64,000 bases of DNA from Limnanthes douglasii subsp. nivea (GCA_036936605.1 JAUPFV010000001.1:172254386-172318385); one strand, 5' to 3'. Shown: positions 21,230 through 35,600, numbered from the stretch's first letter. Numbers and translations are program-made. The notes: generated by a model from the sequence alone, not told the origin.

Positions 21230-24020
21230 TTTGGGCTCGTTCCTATCAGCATATTCTTCTTCCTCTTCTTCTGAACTCCCACTTCCGGAGTCCCCTTAAT
21301 TGGTATCGTCAGAGTTATTATTGGAGGAATCCACAAATATTCCAAACTATCCAGTTATGAGCATATTGTGAGGCTATAATATTTATGGAACCAGATCCCA
21401 CAAAGACCCAACGACTAATGTAGGGATTTTCTTTTGAAATTGCAAAATCATGTCGGATTTGATTGAGGAATCCCTTTTGATGAAGGAATCTAGGATCCTT
21501 TCAGCATATGCATCTAAAGAATCCTCTGTTTTTGTGTGGCCTGAGCCTAATGATAAGCTACATTGCCTTCATATTTTTAACAATGGCATATTGATCCTAA
21601 TTTCCTTCAATAAGCTTTTGATGATACGCTAATCAGTAATATTCTGATCATTCAGCGAAGTGATCTCTCCAAAGCCGGATGAATGCAACTCTTCGTAAGT
21701 CATCTCTGCCTTGGCAAGTTATTTTTTTATTAAATTGACCTCTTCGAATATACGCTCACTCCTAGATTTTTCCTCTTCAAAAGAAGCCTTATGATTGTTG
21801 TTTCTTCTAAAGAGAAGGAATGGTATCTTTGTGAGACCTCACTTATCTTTCTACCTCGAAAATAGGCCTCAAGTAACTCAACATCGAATATCCCAGTACG
21901 TCATTCTCCTTTGACAATTTGAAGGACACACCATCAAATACCACATTGGTCGCATTACTTGTAGATACAGAGAAGTTTTTCTCTAACGTATCGAAGTCAA
22001 ACCCCCAATACCTCCCATTGGGTTTTCATCTCCATATGTCTGCCTCTCAAGTGTAAGGAGAAATTGAGAAGAAGGATCGAATACAAAAATTGGTGAAATC
22101 TCAATGATAGGGATTGTAAGAGGAATAATTTCTAAATGAAGGATAATCTTTGCACGAGTCGAGTTTTTCTTTATCTTCTTATCTCTATTGTCACTGTCTT
22201 GTTTGCTTCTATTGTGTGTCTTCTTCTTCTTAAACACATGAAGGTTTATGGGTACATCACCCTCTTTAACAATTTCAACAAAAGCAGTTAACAAGGATTC
22301 ATCAATCTCATATGAATGCTCTTCGGTTCAAGCTTCAACAACACTTTTTGATGAGCCTTGCTTGTTTTTCTTGTATTTCTTGTTCTAAGACAAGGGGTTC
22401 ATTTTATGGACATAATATACATTTTGCCATCTGAAACTTCAACTTTCTTTAAACAACAGATGATTGGGGAGGACTAGTGAACTGTTCCCATGTCAACTCC
22501 CGTTCGGGGTTAGTCCTCTAAAAATAACTCCAAACTAAATTAGTCAGAGTGAAGCATTCATGGAAGCTATTAGACCATTTCTCCTAGGCCCACTGGTTTT
22601 GCTTCTTAAAATTGACCTTCGCATCTTCCAGGTGATGCATATAAGGATTTGATATAGCTATTAAAGTAAATAATTTCAAGACAAATCATAAAGTATATAT
22701 ATAAAAGAATAAAAGTTCGAAGGGGGCTACATGTATTCTTCCAGAACCTGGTAAGCCGACTCAAATTACTTTGAGAGGTAATCTTTCTTCCATTCTCCCA
22801 CCAGTAACTTATGAAGATAAATTGCATTTTTCATAGTTTATTAGCCTCTAGTAGATAATCTACTACCTTGTACGCGTTCCGCATGTTGAAGTATTAAAGA
22901 CGAATTTGGGAATTGCGAGACAACCAAATGATAGCAGCATATTTTTCCATCGATATTGGGATTTTTGATAGTCTATATGCCATGATGTATTAAATCAAAG
23001 AAAACTAGGCATTCAGATTAGCATGACTTGGACACAATCCAACTAAACTAAAAAAATTTACGATCTCAGGGTCCAAGGGAAACCGAATGCCCCAATTGAG
23101 AACATCCGGATAAATATATAGCTCCCTAGGACCATAGTTAATCGGGGTCTCTCCGGATGTAGGAAGTCTAACCTTAACTTCTTCAGGAAACCCCCACTTT
23201 TTAGGAATGAATTTTAGTTTATTTTTATGAAAATAAATATAGGGAATTTTGTCTAAAGCCACAAGGTGTTTGATAGTAACCTTTGCAAAATTTAACCTCA
23301 CGCGCTCGACCAAGGATTAATGGAGCACTTCAGATTCTTGTCGAGGGGGCCTTGTCTTTGCATTTGCCACCTTTGCTGGTTTCATTTTTTGAATCTACTT
23401 CTTAAAAGGCTTCGAAGTCTCTATGGTCTGACCAGATATCTCCAAGGGAGATGCCTCACTAATATGTGAAAGTCTCTCCATACTAGATCATTAAGGTTCA
23501 ATATGCTGAGAAGTTGTGTTCTCCTCTTCATTTGGTTGTTATCGGAGAGCTTGGTTAGATTCAGAGGGCTTGGCTAGTTGGGGTGCATGTTTCATTTCCT
23601 ATTTGGATTTCATAGGGAGAGGTTGTTGGAAGGTTGTTTGTACTGCACTAACCGTATCTCTCTGGATGGAATAATTTGACCCTTGGATTTTCTGGTTAAT
23701 CTACGTTGAGTGTTTTCTTCAGAATTGAAACACATAGCTTTGAAAGTCAAAGGAATCCAGCGACTAGTGGCTCTTTGATATTAAAATGGCCTCGATGAAC
23801 GAGTTTGATAACTAAACGACTGAGCGGTCAAAGAAGGTTTGGAAGGGATGTTACATTTGTTGTATAGAAAGATTCCTCTGTAGTCAATTGATTTAGTTAC
23901 TGTAACTATGGCTTTTAAAACAAATAACCCATCAACAACCGTAGCTTTTTTTTCCTCTTCGTTTAATTTAGATAGATTTAACCGGTTGTCCTCAGTTAAT
24001 ATGTTTCTGACATTGATCAT
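21230..24020 (-). pseudogene. Tat-3 antisense gene
   Basis: The frame 24020-23781 starts MINVRNILTEDNRLNLSKLNEEEKK, aligned with the N-terminus of the Tat-1 antisense protein. The frame 23313-23005 contains KKWGFPEEVKVRLPTSGETP and VLNWGIRFPLDPEIVNFFSLVGLCPS, the best-conserved block. Near 22700 the coding breaks where Tat-1 has its intron. Toward 21400 a QFQKKIPTLVVGSLWDLV phrase and an acidic tail rich in Ser and Glu match the Tat-1 C-terminus. Stops and shifts are frequent. Confidence 0.78.
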
Positions 24021-24516
24021 GTAAGCATTGGAATGTCGCCAGAGATAGGATTCACGGTGGTTGAAGTGGTGGAAGAGAAGAAGATATGACCGATGGTGAC
24101 TTGATAGTGATAATAAGGAACAATTTCTCTTTCTAGAAAGTAAAGTTTCTCTCTATAAAAGAAGAACTTATAGAATAAACTATAGAAGAGTGTTGGGTAC
24201 ACTTTTAGGGAAGTGGAAACGCTACCAACAACTATAATCCCTAGATGAGTGGAAATGTTTTCAACTGATTGGTGTGCCTCATCTATGGTAAAGCAAGTTC
24301 GTGGCTCTAATCAAATAATGACACGTATCATGAAGTATAATTGGTGAATACCATAAACTTTGGACAATAACCATCCCCGAATGATGACATCAGATAAGGT
24401 TTGAATATGTTCTTCATCATATTTAAAAAAAATACTAAAGAGTCATATTTAACGAATTTGAACAAGTTCGATTCAGATATGTGTCAGTTAACCCTTCCAA
24501 AATACCTTTGAGATGA

Positions 24517-24530
24517 TTAAGGGGGCTATA
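24517..24530 (+). other. Tat-3 polypurine tract
   Basis: TTAAGGGGGCTATA immediately precedes the LTR start TGATGGGGTC; compare AAAAAAGGGGCTAC in Tat-2. Confidence 0.7.
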
Positions 24531-24902
24531 TGATGGGGTCATAAATCTTTGAATGAGATCTCTTGGGTCAGATATCTTCGAGGGTTAATTCTGACCAAAG
24601 GAAAATACCCCACTTTAATCATTCGACTTAGATATTTTGACAAAAATATATTTACCGCTTTATTTTATATTTGTCACATATTGATTCATGGGTTAAATGG
24701 GCTTTTGGTCCTTGAGCTTGGCCCATGACTATTATTTGGCCCAATAGGCTAAAATAAGCCTATAAATACTTATAAAGATTGCATTTAAGAGGGATGAAAC
24801 TTTCTATCTCTAAATAATAACTAAAACAGCTCAATTATCATACTACTTTTCATTTTGTATTTATTACACTTTCACCATATTACTAAAATACCCTATGAAC
24901 CA
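24531..24902 (+). repeat. Tat-3 3' LTR
   Basis: It is about 372 bp, starts TGATGGGGTC after the polypurine tract and ends near ATGAACCA. Its middle carries GGCCCAA and CCTATAAATACTT, the TATA region of this LTR family. The length matches the 376 bp of Tat-2. No partner LTR exists in the window. Confidence 0.75.
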
Positions 24903-24909
24903 AATTTAT

Positions 24910-27900
24910 CCATATTAATATTAGTTGTGCAAGAAGGAAGGTCATATGAATAGTAAATGCCTATATAGAATTAAAGGTGATAATTATTCAAAATAGGATG
25001 CCAGAGACACTGCAGTGGATGGCTATGAGTTTATTGATGCTTTAATGAATTCTAATGACAAGTAAAATGTTTAAAGTGTCTTGGATTCAAAAGTTTCATT
25101 CAACATAACTTCCAACAAATATTGGTTTAAAAACTTAAGATATATTTTTATAGTGGCAAGGTCATACTCGAGATTGATGAACCATGTGAGCTAAATGGGA
25201 TGATAAACATTCAACTCAAGTTTTATATAGGACTTGAAAGAGTGATAAAAACTTTAGGTAAGTGCCCTATGCTAAAAAAAGACCTTCTCTGGGTTAGCAT
25301 GTTAGATTAAGAAGGGTTCATTTATAAGGGTTGATGCAACATACTTAGGGTTCTGCAAGGCTCACTAGTTGTTATGAAAGCGTATATGACTAATATGTTA
25401 GTTATTGAAGGGATTGTAGTGCCCGAGGTGTGTCTTGTGTAGAGGAAGATTCAAACAAGTCGTAGCATTTAAGATTAGGGCATGTGAGTGAGAAATTTCT
25501 TATTGATTTTAACGCACAATGGTTGTTGGGTGGTAGGATAGTTTAGAAATTGAGATTTTGTGAAAGTTGTGTGCTAGGTAAAACAAAAAGGTTAAGTTCA
25601 TGCCTAGAAAGTAGCAACCATACAATTACTGATGTATTTGAATATGTTCATTAATATCTGTAGGACCCTTCAAGGCAATCCACCATGAGTGGTCCAAGTT
25701 ATTTCATGTATTTGATTGATGAATACTTCATTTTAATTTTTGAACAAGTTATTGACTAATAATGGATTGAATATGTGAACGAAGCATCCACTAGCTACTG
25801 TTTCAAACTTGGTATTTCTATACATCAAAATGTGAATGAACTCACTAAAAAAATGGGCTACCTGAGAGGATGAACCAAACCTTGTTGGAAATGGTAAGAT
25901 GTATACTTCTAACAGTTAGAATGGACCAAACATTCTAAGGAGCATTAGTAACGACAACTGTATATATCATCAACAAGATTCCATCTACGTTACTAAAGTT
26001 TAAATGTCCACAAAAAGTATGGACTCAAAAAAAATATGTTGTAACATATGAGAATGTTAGGATGTGCTGCCTACGCACATGTGAATTAAGATAAACTTCA
26101 CCCAAGAGCACTAAAGTATTTATTCCTCGATGAACCAAAACGAGTAATATGGTATGGGGTGTGATGCCTTAAACTTGGAAGGTAGAAAGCTTTGATTAGT
26201 CAAGTCTGGTATCAACGAGAAGGTAATGTCATCTCTTACGGTGGTGGAGACCAATCTTAGTACTGTCGAGAAAAGAAATGAAGTTGACGATGAGCCTGGA
26301 CAAGAGAGTGAAGTTTAATATGCTTCTTCCAAATATGATTTTAGATGTGGTACGGATATGGCTCATGTATAGAAAATTCACTCATTGTAAGAGATTAAAT
26401 ATGGCTAAACGTTTGATGTTCCGAAGACTTTGTATGTTAAGATTAAAGAGTAACATGATATGAATAGTTATCAGTTGGTGAGAGATAGAGCACCAAAACC
26501 TAGAAATCTGACACGACAGTATGAACTTCCTGATATTATATGTTATGCTTTGTTGATTAATATCAAAATGTTTAAAATCCATTATGAAGGTATTGAGATA
26601 TCTTAAAAAGATGGCACGTGGGTTCTTGTGAAGCAGTAAAGTGGTCAAAATTTTTATTGGTATTAATAAGGGAAGGAAAATATGTTGATAAATAAGCTTT
26701 AATATAGTAAATACAAGGGTAAAATTGGTGTAATTATATGACAAGGACCGATCTAAAGCAAACATACGACATGAGGAGGTCAATTGTAATAACTAATTAA
26801 CTTGTTTATGAATAGTAAATAAGTGGGGTGAAAGATCCCCTTAAACAATGGTAATTATTTAATTTCATTGCTTACCTCATGTACTATATAAAGGACATTC
26901 CCTTTTTGTGAAAATGGTCAATGATTAGTCAATGATTGCTACAATTATTCATTTTGTCTCTTTATCTTTCTAGTAATACCACTCCTCTCTTTAAAAATAC
27001 CTCATACAAACATTTCTTAGACAGACACTCCCTTACGAACATATTCTTGGCATGATCTATAATTAAGAAATAACTGAATTCATCAAGTGTAAATGAATAT
27101 TATAGAGAAAGAAATGCATTCCTAGAGTTTAATTATCTAGATACAAAGTTAGGTTGGTTTCTAAGTTATTCACGCAAAAAAGGATGTTGATTTCAATGAA
27201 ATTTACTCACCTGTTATGAAACAACCCTCAATAAGGGTTATACTGTCAATTGTTGTTAGATTTTATGTTGAGTTAGATCAAATGAATGTTAACATTATCT
27301 TCCTACATGAGGAACTATAGAAGTCCATCTACACGTGTCAGCTTCAAGGTTTTAAATAAGAGATTAAGGGGAGATATGTTTGTTGAAGAGACCTCTATAC
27401 GGGCTGAAAGAATCATCGAGATATTGGAATATAAGATTTGTTTATTGTATGAGGTCCACCAAGTATGTGAAGAGGTGCTTGGAAATTTGTGTCCATTTCA
27501 ATGGAAAAATACACACGGAGAGATAGATTATGTATTTGATGTATGTGGATGATAAACTTATAGATGGAAATTACATGAAGATACTTGAAACATTAAAAAC
27601 TTAGTTGAAGAGAGAGTTTGAGATGAATGATATGAGATATGTTAAGAGGAACTTAGTATGAGGATAAAAATAGAAATATTAAGATGATTTATATTTTTAT
27701 CTCAACAAGAATACATACAGAAGGTTCTAAAAAAGTTTGTTATGTCTGAAGCTATGGAGGTTATAACTCCCACAAGTGTATATTTCAAACTTAACATCAC
27801 TCAATCAAAAACCAAAGCAACATATAAAAAATTCATTTAAGAGATATTGTTAATGTCATTGGAAGCATTATTTATGCAATGATATGCACGAGACCTGGTA

Positions 27901-28560
27901 TTGACGATTCTGTTAGCATTTTGATCAGATTTTTGTCAAATTTGGAAAAATACTGAATGAGAAGCCCTAAATGTCTTATGAGATACTTAAAGCGTGTGAC
28001 TGAAGTTGGGTTTTGTAATAATCAAAATTACAAGGCTGTTGAGATTCTAAGAGGGTATGTTGACTCTTATTTTGTAGGCTGCATTAACACAAGAAAGGAA
28101 ACCTCAGGTTATTTGTGTATTATACGTGCAAGTGTGGTTAGCTGTAAATCATATCTTTAAAGATTCGTTACCTTATCATCTAAGGAACCCGAATACATAA
28201 ATACTACTGCATAAATGAAAGAAAACATGTGGTTGAGATGATTGTTGAGTGAGATCACTAGTATGAAATAAAATCTCACTACGTTGTATGATAATACTAG
28301 TATTCTTTATTTAATGAGGAATCCGAAGTTCCATGAGATAGCTAAACACGTAAATATCAAATTGTATTTTATGTGAGATATCGCAGAGAAAGAACAAGCA
28401 AGGGTTGCAAAGATTTCTAGTGTCGAACACCTTAAAAATACTATGACCAAAGTATTACCGGTTTAAAAGTTTATGAACTGCATGATGCATGTGCAAGTCT
28501 TGTAGGTAGTTGAATTGTATATATCTAAAGAGTATTGGAACACCAGGGTAATGAATATTA
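24910..28560 (+). mobile_element. Copia-2: decayed Ty1/copia element, plus strand
   Basis: In order: a protease-like DSKVSFNITSNKYWF block near 25083 (where DSG.S.H is expected), Gag-pre-integrase LRLGHVSEKFLIDFNAQ near 25470 with LRFCESCVLGKTKRLSS near 25550, integrase NGLPERMNQTLLEMVRC near 25856 and INKIPSTLLKFKCPQKVW near 25970, linker YQLVRDRAPKPRNLTRQYELPD near 26470, RT KKGCxFQ/NEI near 27170, and RNase H (27957-28160) with VDSYFVGCINTRKETSGYL. The LRLGHxSEKF and CxxCVLGKxKR blocks are of the Tork/Tnt1 type. It is broken throughout. No LTR pair was found. Confidence 0.82.
26640..27120. repeat. Possible solo LTR inside Copia-2 RT
   Basis: Coding runs up to a DGTWVLVK phrase near 26615 and resumes near 27120 with RT. 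The 480 bases between do not fit the coding. They contain TACTATATAAAGGAC at about 26880, a TATA-like core followed by a C/T-rich stretch, as in an LTR promoter and leader. Edges and family are unknown. Confidence 0.35.
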
Positions 28561-30869
28561 GATTCATTATAAGCCTATGTGGAGAATTATTCAGTTTTAG
28601 ACTAGTGTTTGTATCAGCTCAGCCAAATAATTAAGTGTCGAAGACTTGAGTAAGCTGATAACTTAAATGTTATGTACATTAACTCTCTATGTTGTTGAAT
28701 GCTCAACTGAATACTTAGGTGTATAGATATTCGTTGGAGCCTAAGGGTGAGCTTAGTCAAAGACAAATATTTTTGTTACCAATGGATTCAAAATGTGTAA
28801 GAACACTGTGGTCGAAAGCTTGTCAATATACATATTTTGAGAATAAACTGATTCACTAATATGTTTTAAAATATGATATTGATGAATTTAATCTTAACCG
28901 TTGATCATATAGTCGTTGATCTGGAGCGTGTCTGAAGATAGAGCAAGACCGTACAAAATAAAATGTTATCGTTGGTGGTGCCACTATTTGTGCCAGTATA
29001 CATTCGCACGGATATCAAGACTACAACATTGATTTCGTTCGATTATTCTAGAAAATGAGTGGTTAGGTGATATCATGAGTTTTGAGGTTCAACTCATATA
29101 TTATTAATTCTATTTATAATGGAGAATATATATAAAATCGTTGCGGAATATATATGAAATCGTTGTTGGAACGAGATAATTTGTTAAAGAAAGAAAACAA
29201 GAGTTTTTTATTCTTATTTTAAAAAAATAGCAATGTAAAAGATAAATACTAAAAACACTGAATTTTAAAACCTCTTTTATACGCGGAACAAACTTTAAAA
29301 TAAAAAAAAAAGTTGAATTACTCATGTTAAAAAAATATATTAGTATAATTCTTCTCTATAAAATCTATATTTATTGTACGATGTACAAATTTATTAATCC
29401 AAACCAAATTAAATATGTATGTTCGGTCTATATACCTATTTTGGGTTGGAATATTTAAATAGTCAATATTCTAATTGTTTTTTAGAAATCTAAAATTATA
29501 GTCTACCGCCAAATCATATAATTGAAAACAAAAATTATGAGAAATATTTTTAAAATTTAGTATAATTATTAAAAATATTTAGTTACCTTTGAAGTCTTCC
29601 CCGTCGGGCCCAATAATTATTATAATTTTTCACACCAAAAAAATTATTAAATTCCCTTAAAATTATGATTATCCACCTAGTGTCTTGTCATTTTTATTAT
29701 CAATATATAAATTTCTATCACGCATTTAGTCGAGAGATTGGCGGCATTTGAAGCCTATTCTAGCTCAGCTCCAAGTTGTAAAGCTATATGGTCCATGACC
29801 ACTTATAATTGTATTCAATTTATTTCTTGCTTTACGGCTAAGTACACGCTAGATATATCATAGTCTTAAGTGGGCTTCTGGGTTGGCAGCTTTTAGTTCT
29901 TTTGAATTTGATATTCAATTTATTTCGATTTATTTTTTGCTTCACATTTTTTTTGTTTTCTTGTTATTCCTAAATTGCTAAACACGAAAACAATATCTAA
30001 GTTATCAACTAGTTTCGATAAATTAAACGCACATTTTTGTGATCGTTCGTATTTTTAAACTTTTCAGAAACGCGACTGCTTTTAGGTGAATATGAACTTG
30101 ATTTCGATTGTAGTTTTGATTTATTCTACACATTGAGAGATCATTTATCCATTTAATCAACTGCTTGATTTTACTTGTGCTAGATATGAACTAGGTTTAT
30201 GCTAGAAACTATAAGTTTCCTGCAACATTCAATGAGTAAAGCTAAATACGACGAAGATTTTCATGTTATTAGTATTCCAATCAACATAAAAGAGTCAGTC
30301 TCAACGTCTAGATGATAAATTTTTCTTTCTTTATTTATAAGCAAACAATCTAAAAGAGTCATGCTTCAAAGATAATGGGTGTTTTCTTGCCATAAAGTCT
30401 TCCAAAAACAAATGAGACGTTTCCCTTATTATCTCTTAATATCCACCACCATTGCATTCACGAGTTAAACTACATTACCCGTTTGTATTTAGCTTGATTA
30501 TGTTGTTTGCTAGAGGATTCCATTTGAGAGCAATAACCTTACTCTTGTTAAATTATGGAACATGCTAGATCATAGGTTGCTTTTGAGTCACCTTACAAAT
30601 ATGCTCTTTTTAGTATATTATCACAATCGAGTCTAGAAAGGATGAACTTAATGTGATCCAAGATAGTTTTGGTTGTGATATTTTGATCCTGATGCTTAGA
30701 TTTATTTTATAGAGTTTTTAAATGACCTAACAGATTATAGGAGAGATGATGATTCTCATATGAATCTATTTTCTAATGGACCAAAACCAGCTCACAATCA
30801 GGTGAGATAGAGTTATAAGCCAGCCTATTAGAATACTAAATAAAACTACAAAGTATTTAGAAACTTCCC
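28561..30869. other. Intergenic, nothing recognised
   Basis: AT-rich sequence without a readable coding family. The first few hundred bases after Copia-2 RNase H may include its 3' LTR (a GTGGAGAATTATT phrase at about 28579 resembles a copia polypurine tract), but no partner was found. The frame at 29110-29325 is low complexity. Confidence 0.4.
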
Positions 30870-30879
30870 AAGAGGTGTT

Positions 30880-32323
30880 ACAATAAAAAAATAGGTGATT
30901 CATTCATTCAATTCCTTCACAAAATTGACACTTAGAGGCCAAACTAAATTTCATTTTTTGCAGTATAGTCTTCACATGAATCCAACTATTCAAAATTCTC
31001 TAGAGAAGGAAAAAACATTTTTTCAGAGTATTGTTATTCCATAGATTTTTGAAGAGCTTATATTTAGGGTTTTTATTTCTAAAATTTCTTCCAAGTGTTT
31101 TTAGTTTTGAAATCTCCATTGGTTGATAAATATTATTTGATTGAATTTTCTTTAGCTTCCTTTAGTGCAAGTCTCTTATTTTCTCTATGTTAGATGGAAG
31201 CACAACTGACTTCAATTTTGTCATATTCCAGCCACCTTCATGCCAGTATTTTTTAATTTTATCCTCTATATAATAGTTGTTGTTAGTAATAATATCTCTC
31301 CTACCAATCTGTCAAAAGATGTAACATTTAGCAGTATCTCTTATATTTAAGATTTTGTTCCATATTTTTAGCCTATTGTCGAAACTTGAACTTAAAATGG
31401 GTGATACGTTGAGCAGTGTGATGTATGTATACATTTTGACCAAAAAGACTTATGTTCCCTGAATTTGAACGATAGTTTACATGAAAAAAGGTTTATATAT
31501 CTTCTAGCCTTCTTATGTTAAAACCATCTTCCTCCTATGATTTACATAGTTGTGACCATCTAGTCCAATTTATTTCTTTATTTGTATCAGGTGATCCCCA
31601 TAAGAATCTATTACACATCCTTTCCGTTCCAATAATATATGTTTTAAATAATAAATAACTTTAAAAATCATAGGTTGGAATAGCCATCAAAACATATTGT
31701 ATAATGATTAATCTTCCACCAAAAGATAGAAGTTTACCATCCTAATCATGGATTATTTTTCTAATTTTAGTTACTAGCTCATTAAAGTAACATGCTTTAT
31801 TACTTGAGTGAATTGCAATACCAAAAGATTCAATATGTAGATATCTATGTTTAAAGCCATTATATTATGTCTTTCTATTATCTTGATTCTTGTTTGTAGC
31901 ATTCTTGAAAATGTGATGAATGTGGATATGTCCTTATTAATTATATGTCTTGACTTATCGTGGTAATGTTGCAAAAACTTGCTGATTCTTTTGATATTTT
32001 AGAGGTACCGTTTGCAAAGATGATGAAATCATCAACAAAAGCTAAATAAGGTATGTCCATTGTGCTCCTTATTCTAAAACTCATTTGTTTAGTTTCTTCA
32101 AGGAGATTTTTAAGACCTCTAATAAGATATTTTTCATCCATAATAAAATAGGTTAGGGGAAATAAGATCCCCTTGCACAACTCATTTGGTGGATTTAAAG
32201 TACCACTATTCACAATTATAGAGAATCAGACTGAATTAATACTCTTCCTTCATCATGTCTAAAAACTATTTTATCAAATCCAAATGCATCTAAAATGTTT
32301 AGAATGAAGTTGAAGGAGAGTTT
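30880..32323 (-). pseudogene. LINE-A ORF2, C-terminal part
   Basis: The frame 32213-31941 reads NPPNELCKGILFPLTYFIMDEKYLIRGL and PYLAFVDDFIIFANG. The FVDD box is the RT catalytic motif, usually FADD in plant L1. Downstream, towards 30900, CQFCEGIE and HLFF residues match the reverse-transcriptase zinc-binding region near the L1 C-terminus. Plus-strand frames over this region are shadows. Confidence 0.8.
32307..32323. repeat. LINE-B target-site duplication, left copy
   Basis: AAGTTGAAGGAGAGTTT is identical to 37841-37857. Immediately right is a run of T (32321-32328), the short poly(A) end of LINE-B on the minus strand. Confidence 0.95.
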
Positions 32324-32639
32324 TTTTTGGTGAATGAAAGCTTAAATTAATTTGAAAAGTGCATACATGGTCCTGGGATATACCCCGTGAGCTTACAACA
32401 ATAATCGTGTAGAAAGATAAACCCTAGAAAGTCATAATAGAGATGCTCGGAATGAAGAGTACGACATCAGGGTGTGCAACATAATCTCGAAACATGAAAA
32501 TGACTAGGTGACAGAGGTGGCTGAGTAGTGACTCTATGATCATCCCCACCAAAATCCGCGCTCCAGTCCAGACAACGAGTACATGTATCACAAGAATGAG
32601 TAAGTTAGATTTAAATACAATAAACTTACCAGCTAATCT

Positions 32640-35600
32640 TGGTACCATGAAATCTAAATCGGATATCCGATAAGATGTGATATGATACTACAGAGGCCAA
32701 AACTGGGGAAGATCCAAAAATTCTTGAATTCCGCTCTTTCCAAATATGGTAGATAACCGCATTGAAACAAGTTCGCCAAATACTCTTGTTTTGAGAATTT
32801 GACCATCTTGAAGCCTCATCAATCCAAGAAAGCCAGCAAAAGGAAAGAAAAGGAAAAAAAAGTTTGACCCTCGTGCAGGTCCAGATGCTATGAGAGTAAC
32901 TACATTCAAAGAGAATATGAGATATAGTTTCCGTTTCAGAGTGGCAAAGGGGGCAGCTAACGGGGATATTATAACCCTAACTACGAAGCTTGTCTTTGGT
33001 GGAAAGCTTGCCTTTGATAGCTAGCCAAGAAATAAAAGAGTGGCGCGGAATATTATATTTATTCCAAACTAACCCCGCCCATCCCTTTTCAGGAGCAGGC
33101 TCGCGAAGGACATTGTACGTGTCCTTAATTGAAAAGATGATACATCTTGCCTTAGCCGTCCAATAAGGAACATCGCTAGATAAAATGTTCGGATGGGGAA
33201 GATAGAGGATGAGCTTATGGATTTCGTCCAGGTGGCATCGGCTGCGAGCGCGGGCCGATCTCAGATTTGTAGGCCAATTCCATTCACCATTTCTGATAAT
33301 GTCCGAAACTTTTAAGTTGCTTCCCAGACGGGAATCGCTGATAACTTCAGATCCATAGTGGGATGCGAGAGACGTGGAGATGAGCCATGGATCATACTAG
33401 AATGAAGTGTTCTGGCCATTTCCAATAGCCACCCTGTATAAATTACAAGCCAAAGGCCGCAGACGGAGAATTTTCCTCCAACTATAAGTGGACGAGGGAT
33501 TCAAAGAAACTTCCCAAAATTTTTGATTTTTTATCTTTTGAATTTTGATCCACTCACACCAGATAGATTAAGTCCTATAAATAACGATAGACTAGAGATT
33601 CTTAAGGACGGCCGCCTGATTCCATATTTTTAGGTCTAGGATCCCAATGTCGCCCTCTTTGTAGGGAGTGGTAACGGTTGTCCAAGCTACTTTAGCCTCA
33701 TAGATTTTCATACTCGAGCCAGACCAAAGAAAGCGACGGAGATATTGGTTTAATTCTTTAGTTATCCTAGAAGGTACGATGAAAATCGAGGACCAATAGA
33801 CCTGACCCGCAAATAAGACCGATTTAATAAGTTGGAGTCTACCAGCATAAGAAAGGTGATTGGTAGTCCAAGAATCAATTTGGGAGGTTATTTTTTGCAG
33901 GAGGGGCGACAATCAGAATGAGTGAGTCTACTAGTGATGAGAGGAACTCCCAGGTACTTTACCGGGAGGGAGCCTTCCGGAAAATTTAAAATGGTTAAAA
34001 GGTTCGTCCGAAGGTGATGGTTAATACCCGAGAATAAGCTATGACTTTTTAAGGGGTTAACTTTGAGACCAGAAAGAGAGTAGAAATCATCAAGAGCATC
34101 CTTGATAAGACTAAGGGATCGAGTATCACCATGGCAGAAAATCATTAGGTCATCTGCAAAACAGAGATTGATGATTTTATGCTTATGACATTTCCAATGA
34201 AAATGGAAAGTCCGATCCTGGGTTTTCTCTTTGAGGATGCTAGAAAGTACTTGCATGAAAAACACAAAGAGAAGGGGCAAGAGAGGGTCACCCTGACGAA
34301 GACCTTTTTTTACCTTTGAAATTTCCATGAAGATCTCCATTAATGATTAATGAGTAAGAGGGAGTAGAGATGCACTTGATAATCCAAGTGATCATCTTCT
34401 CAGGAAATTGCATTGCAACTAAAATATCAAGAATGAGGTGCCATCGAACATTATCAAAGGCCTTCATTATATCAATTTTTAGGGCAACCCTTTTTCCTCT
34501 ACCGTTATTATTATATCCCTTAAGAAGTTACTGAGACAGGAGGATGTTATCAGAGATGTTTCTTCCCGTTACGAAAGCCGATTGGGATGAATCAATTAGG
34601 TAAGGGAAGGCAATTTTGATTCGGTTGGCCAGAATTTTAGAAATGATTTTATAGACAACATTGCAAAGGGCAATTCTGGCCCCGAAGGAGAAGCCTTTTT
34701 TGGGATAAGAGCAATAGAGGTCGCATTCCAAGATTCAATTAGAGTTCCAGTGAGAAAGAACTCTTTGACTCCTTTACAAATGTCAGGGCCAACAATATTC
34801 CATGTGGCTTTGAAAAAACTGGAATTGAAACTATCAGGACCAGGAGATTTGTCACTATCAATACTGTAAAGAGCCGATTTAATTTCAGCATTAGAGATCT
34901 CACGGATCATTGACTCTTTATCAGTGTGAGTAACAAAGGAAGAAATCAGGGTCGAGACTTTTTCAAGTCCAGGATAGGAGATAGAATGCTTTGTCCCTAA
35001 GGATTTCTCAAAAAAGTTCACGAAGACTTTAGAAACCCTAAATGGGGAGGTGATGGTTTCTCCCTGATTATCAGAGATCGAGAGAATTTTATTACGAAAA
35101 AACCGAGCTTTAATGCTATTATGAAAGAATTTAGTATTCCGGTCACCCAGCTTGATCCAATTTTCTCTCGATTTCTGCTTTAGAAAGGATTCTTCCGCTC
35201 GACTGAAAAAGGTAAAACAGTCAGAAGCTTCAGATTCTTTTGAAACCAGGAGAGGGTTGAGAGGATCAGAGGCAAGATTTGATTGAGCCTCAAACAGTGT
35301 TGTTTGAGCAGCAGAGGCTATGGACGAAATATCGCTGAATTCTTTATGATTAAGCGAAGCAAGCTCAGATTGAAGGCGAGAAATCTTATCCGAGACCATC
35401 CTCATACCACCAGAGGTAGTAGGGGCGGTCCAACTTGAGGAAACGATCTCCTTAAACAGGGGATGGGATTGCCACATATTAAAGTAACGAAAATGTTTTT
35501 TCCTCCGAGGAGAAGGGAGGCCAAGGGAAAGAGTGACCGTGGTGTGGTCAGACGTATGAAGGTACCCAAAATGAACACTGGACATAGGGAAAAGGTCATC

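Larger units (their letters stand above)
18434..24902 (+). mobile_element. Tat-3: 5'-truncated gypsy element of the Tat-1/Tat-2 family
   Basis: It begins abruptly in the RT thumb region and keeps decayed RNase H, second RNase H, integrase C-terminus, the intergenic stretch, the antisense gene and a 3' LTR. No left LTR, gag or protease is present. Its left edge coincides with the Copia-1 LTR. If Copia-1 inserted into it, the missing half should lie left of 2404, where I do not find it. Confidence 0.85.

Noticed and set aside
26382..26783. Minus-strand open frame of 133 codons
   Set aside because: The plus strand here reads as the copia linker YQLVRDRAPKPRN...YELPD, so the minus frame is a shadow.
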